NCBI RefSeq assembly: GCF_004296335.1
Contig: NZ_SGIU01000001.1
Coordinates: 1,155,290-1,219,289, forward strand
Source of the DNA: Flagellimonas allohymeniacidonis
GTDB taxonomy: Bacteria > Bacteroidota > Bacteroidia > Flavobacteriales > Flavobacteriaceae
Direction: 5' to 3'
Length of the DNA: 64,000 nt
Positions within the stretch are counted from its first letter, which is position 1. The number at the start of each line of letters is the position of its first letter. The notes beneath the pieces were generated by a model. That model had not been told where the DNA came from. It did no database searches and worked only from the letters and a program-made list of their open reading frames with translations. Below are positions 62,902 to 64,000 of the stretch, in pieces. The position numbers and the translations under genes were made by a program.

Positions 62902-64000
62902 ATGAATACTTGGCACATCCATATAGAAGGAAGGGTTCAGGGTGTTGGATTTCGTCCTTACGTATATCGGCTTGCGCTGGAAAGAGATTTAACTGGAGTT
63001 GTTTATAACGCACTTGATGGTGTGCATGTAAAATTTTCTGGGTCCGAAGATCAGGCGGAAGAGTTTTATGCCGCTATAATCGATAAAACACCTTCTTTGG
63101 CAAGAATAACCAATCACAAAATTACCAGAGAAACGGGAGAGCGTTACAAAGGTTTTCAAATCCTGCAAGACCAATCCGATGTATCTGCATCCCTTATGCT
63201 TCCTCCAGATTTTGCGGTATGCGAAAATTGCAAAAATGAGGTTTTGTTAGGCAAAAACCGTAGGTCTGGCTATCCTTTCATTACTTGTACACAGTGCGGT
63301 CCACGTTTTTCCCTAATCACTGAACTCCCCTATGAACGGGCGTTTACCACTATGGAAGCGTATCAAATGTGCCATTCCTGCAAACAAGAATATGGAGATC
63401 CTAGGGACCGCCGTTACCATTCTCAAACGAATTCATGCACAGCATGCGGTGTTCGAGTGGCTCTTTGGAATAACAAGGGTCAGAAAATTGAAACCAATTC
63501 CCAGCTGGCAATCGAAAAAATAGCGAGGTTATGGGAGGAGGGGAAAATTATAGCGATAAAAGGGGTTGGCGGATATTTGCTTACATGTGACGCCACAAAT
63601 GCAAAAGCTATTCGAACTCTTCGGCAGAGAAAGCACAGACCTTCCAAGCCTTTTGCTTGCATGTACCCAAATATTAATGACGTACAGCGGGATTGCCATA
63701 TTGACTCCGCTGAACAGCAGATGCTTACTGGTGAGGTGGCTCCAATCCTGTTGTTGCCAATAAAGAAGAAATCTGTTGATGTCGCCTTGAGCGATATTGC
63801 TCCTGGTCTCAATCAAATTGGGGTGATGCTCCCTTATACTCCATTGTATCTCCTACTGATGCAGGCCTTTGGGAAACCCGTAATTGCCACTAGTGGGAAT
63901 CTAAGCAATACCTCCATCGTTTTTGAAGACAAAAAGATATTTATGGAATTATCTGACATTTGGGATTTTGCACTGACCAACGACAGGGAAATAGTAACCC
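62902..64000 (+). CDS. hypF: Carbamoyltransferase HypF, 3' truncated by window edge
   Basis: 366 residues visible from ATG 62902; the frame runs off the window. Acylphosphatase domain ~1-90 (GRVQGVGFRPYVYRLA), two zinc-finger pairs with cysteines 107, 110, 129, 132, 157, 160, 179 and 182, and the YrdC-like domain from ~198 (IAIKGVGGYLLTCDATN, RPSKPFACM). The Kae1-like carbamoyltransferase domain lies beyond the edge. Supplies the CN ligand precursor for [NiFe] hydrogenase cofactor assembly. Implies other hyp genes and a hydrogenase to the right. Confidence 0.96.
   Translation, partial: MNTWHIHIEGRVQGVGFRPYVYRLALERDLTGVVYNALDGVHVKFSGSEDQAEEFYAAIIDKTPSLARITNHKITRETGERYKGFQILQDQSDVSASLMLPPDFAVCENCKNEVLLGKNRRSGYPFITCTQCGPRFSLITELPYERAFTTMEAYQMCHSCKQEYGDPRDRRYHSQTNSCTACGVRVALWNNKGQKIETNSQLAIEKIARLWEEGKIIAIKGVGGYLLTCDATNAKAIRTLRQRKHRPSKPFACMYPNINDVQRDCHIDSAEQQMLTGEVAPILLLPIKKKSVDVALSDIAPGLNQIGVMLPYTPLYLLLMQAFGKPVIATSGNLSNTSIVFEDKKIFMELSDIWDFALTNDREIVT

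Overview
The window looks like a stretch of chromosome from a marine flavobacterium (Bacteroidota, Flavobacteriaceae; a Muricauda/Allomuricauda-type genome is my best guess, not proven). Support comes from moderate-to-low GC, A-rich leaders without strong Shine-Dalgarno sites, promoters of the Bacteroidota type (TTG, about 20 bases, TAnnTTTG), and families typical of the group: PorP/SprF, CarboxypepD-type TonB receptors, 2TM proteins, DUF6090, DUF5916, DUF2141, DUF2490 and LETM1-related proteins. I see no prophage, insertion sequence with a transposase, CRISPR array, intact tRNA or rRNA. Gene density is high and both strands are used.

Layout. 1-7.9 kb: end of a bifunctional trehalose synthase/phosphatase, a propeller-SnoaL protein, a TMEM175-type channel and three exported metallopeptidases (M28, M1, M20). 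7.9-10.1 kb: YdeI protein, WYL regulator and two small proteins. 10.1-19.3 kb: amidohydrolase-propeller, sortilin-like Asp-box protein, S9 peptidase and DUF2490 barrel, an apparent operon of exported proteins. 19.3-25.2 kb: alpha/beta hydrolase-OsmC fusion, second YdeI protein, Cu/Zn SOD lipoprotein, YjdI, YjdJ, OmpW, a very short MscS channel and a LETM1-related protein.

25.3-29.5 kb (minus): a seven-gene signalling locus with a TPR-like exported protein, a LytS-type histidine kinase ending in a 2TM domain, four stand-alone 2TM proteins and a LytTR response regulator. 29.8-34 kb: small exported proteins, an acyltransferase-type membrane protein, DUF6090 and PaiB. 34-44.4 kb: PorP/SprF with a SPOR-like tail, GNAT, class III cyclase, DoxX, a large surface lipoprotein, a TonB receptor divergent from DUF2141, and OxyR with both redox cysteines. 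44.4-49.7 kb: PBP4-type peptidase, Nudix, DUF2461, a four-helix-bundle gene between inverted repeats, TIGR00266, YegP-like and DUF4442 proteins.

49.8-54 kb: an envelope-stress-like group (DUF4870, PadR, PspC, DUF2807) behind a textbook promoter with an operator-like inverted repeat. 54.1 kb: thioredoxin reductase. 55.9-62.5 kb: a tightly packed module (small His/Cys protein, ABC ATPase, two DUF3526 permeases, DUF5916 outer-membrane protein, MerC) that I infer handles a metal. The window ends inside hypF, which implies a [NiFe] hydrogenase maturation locus beyond the right edge.

The observations most worth following are the 2TM array with its kinase fusion, the inverted-repeat-flanked four-helix-bundle gene, the MerC/DUF3526 module, and non-histidine residues at the first zinc-ligand position of both the M28 and M20 peptidases.
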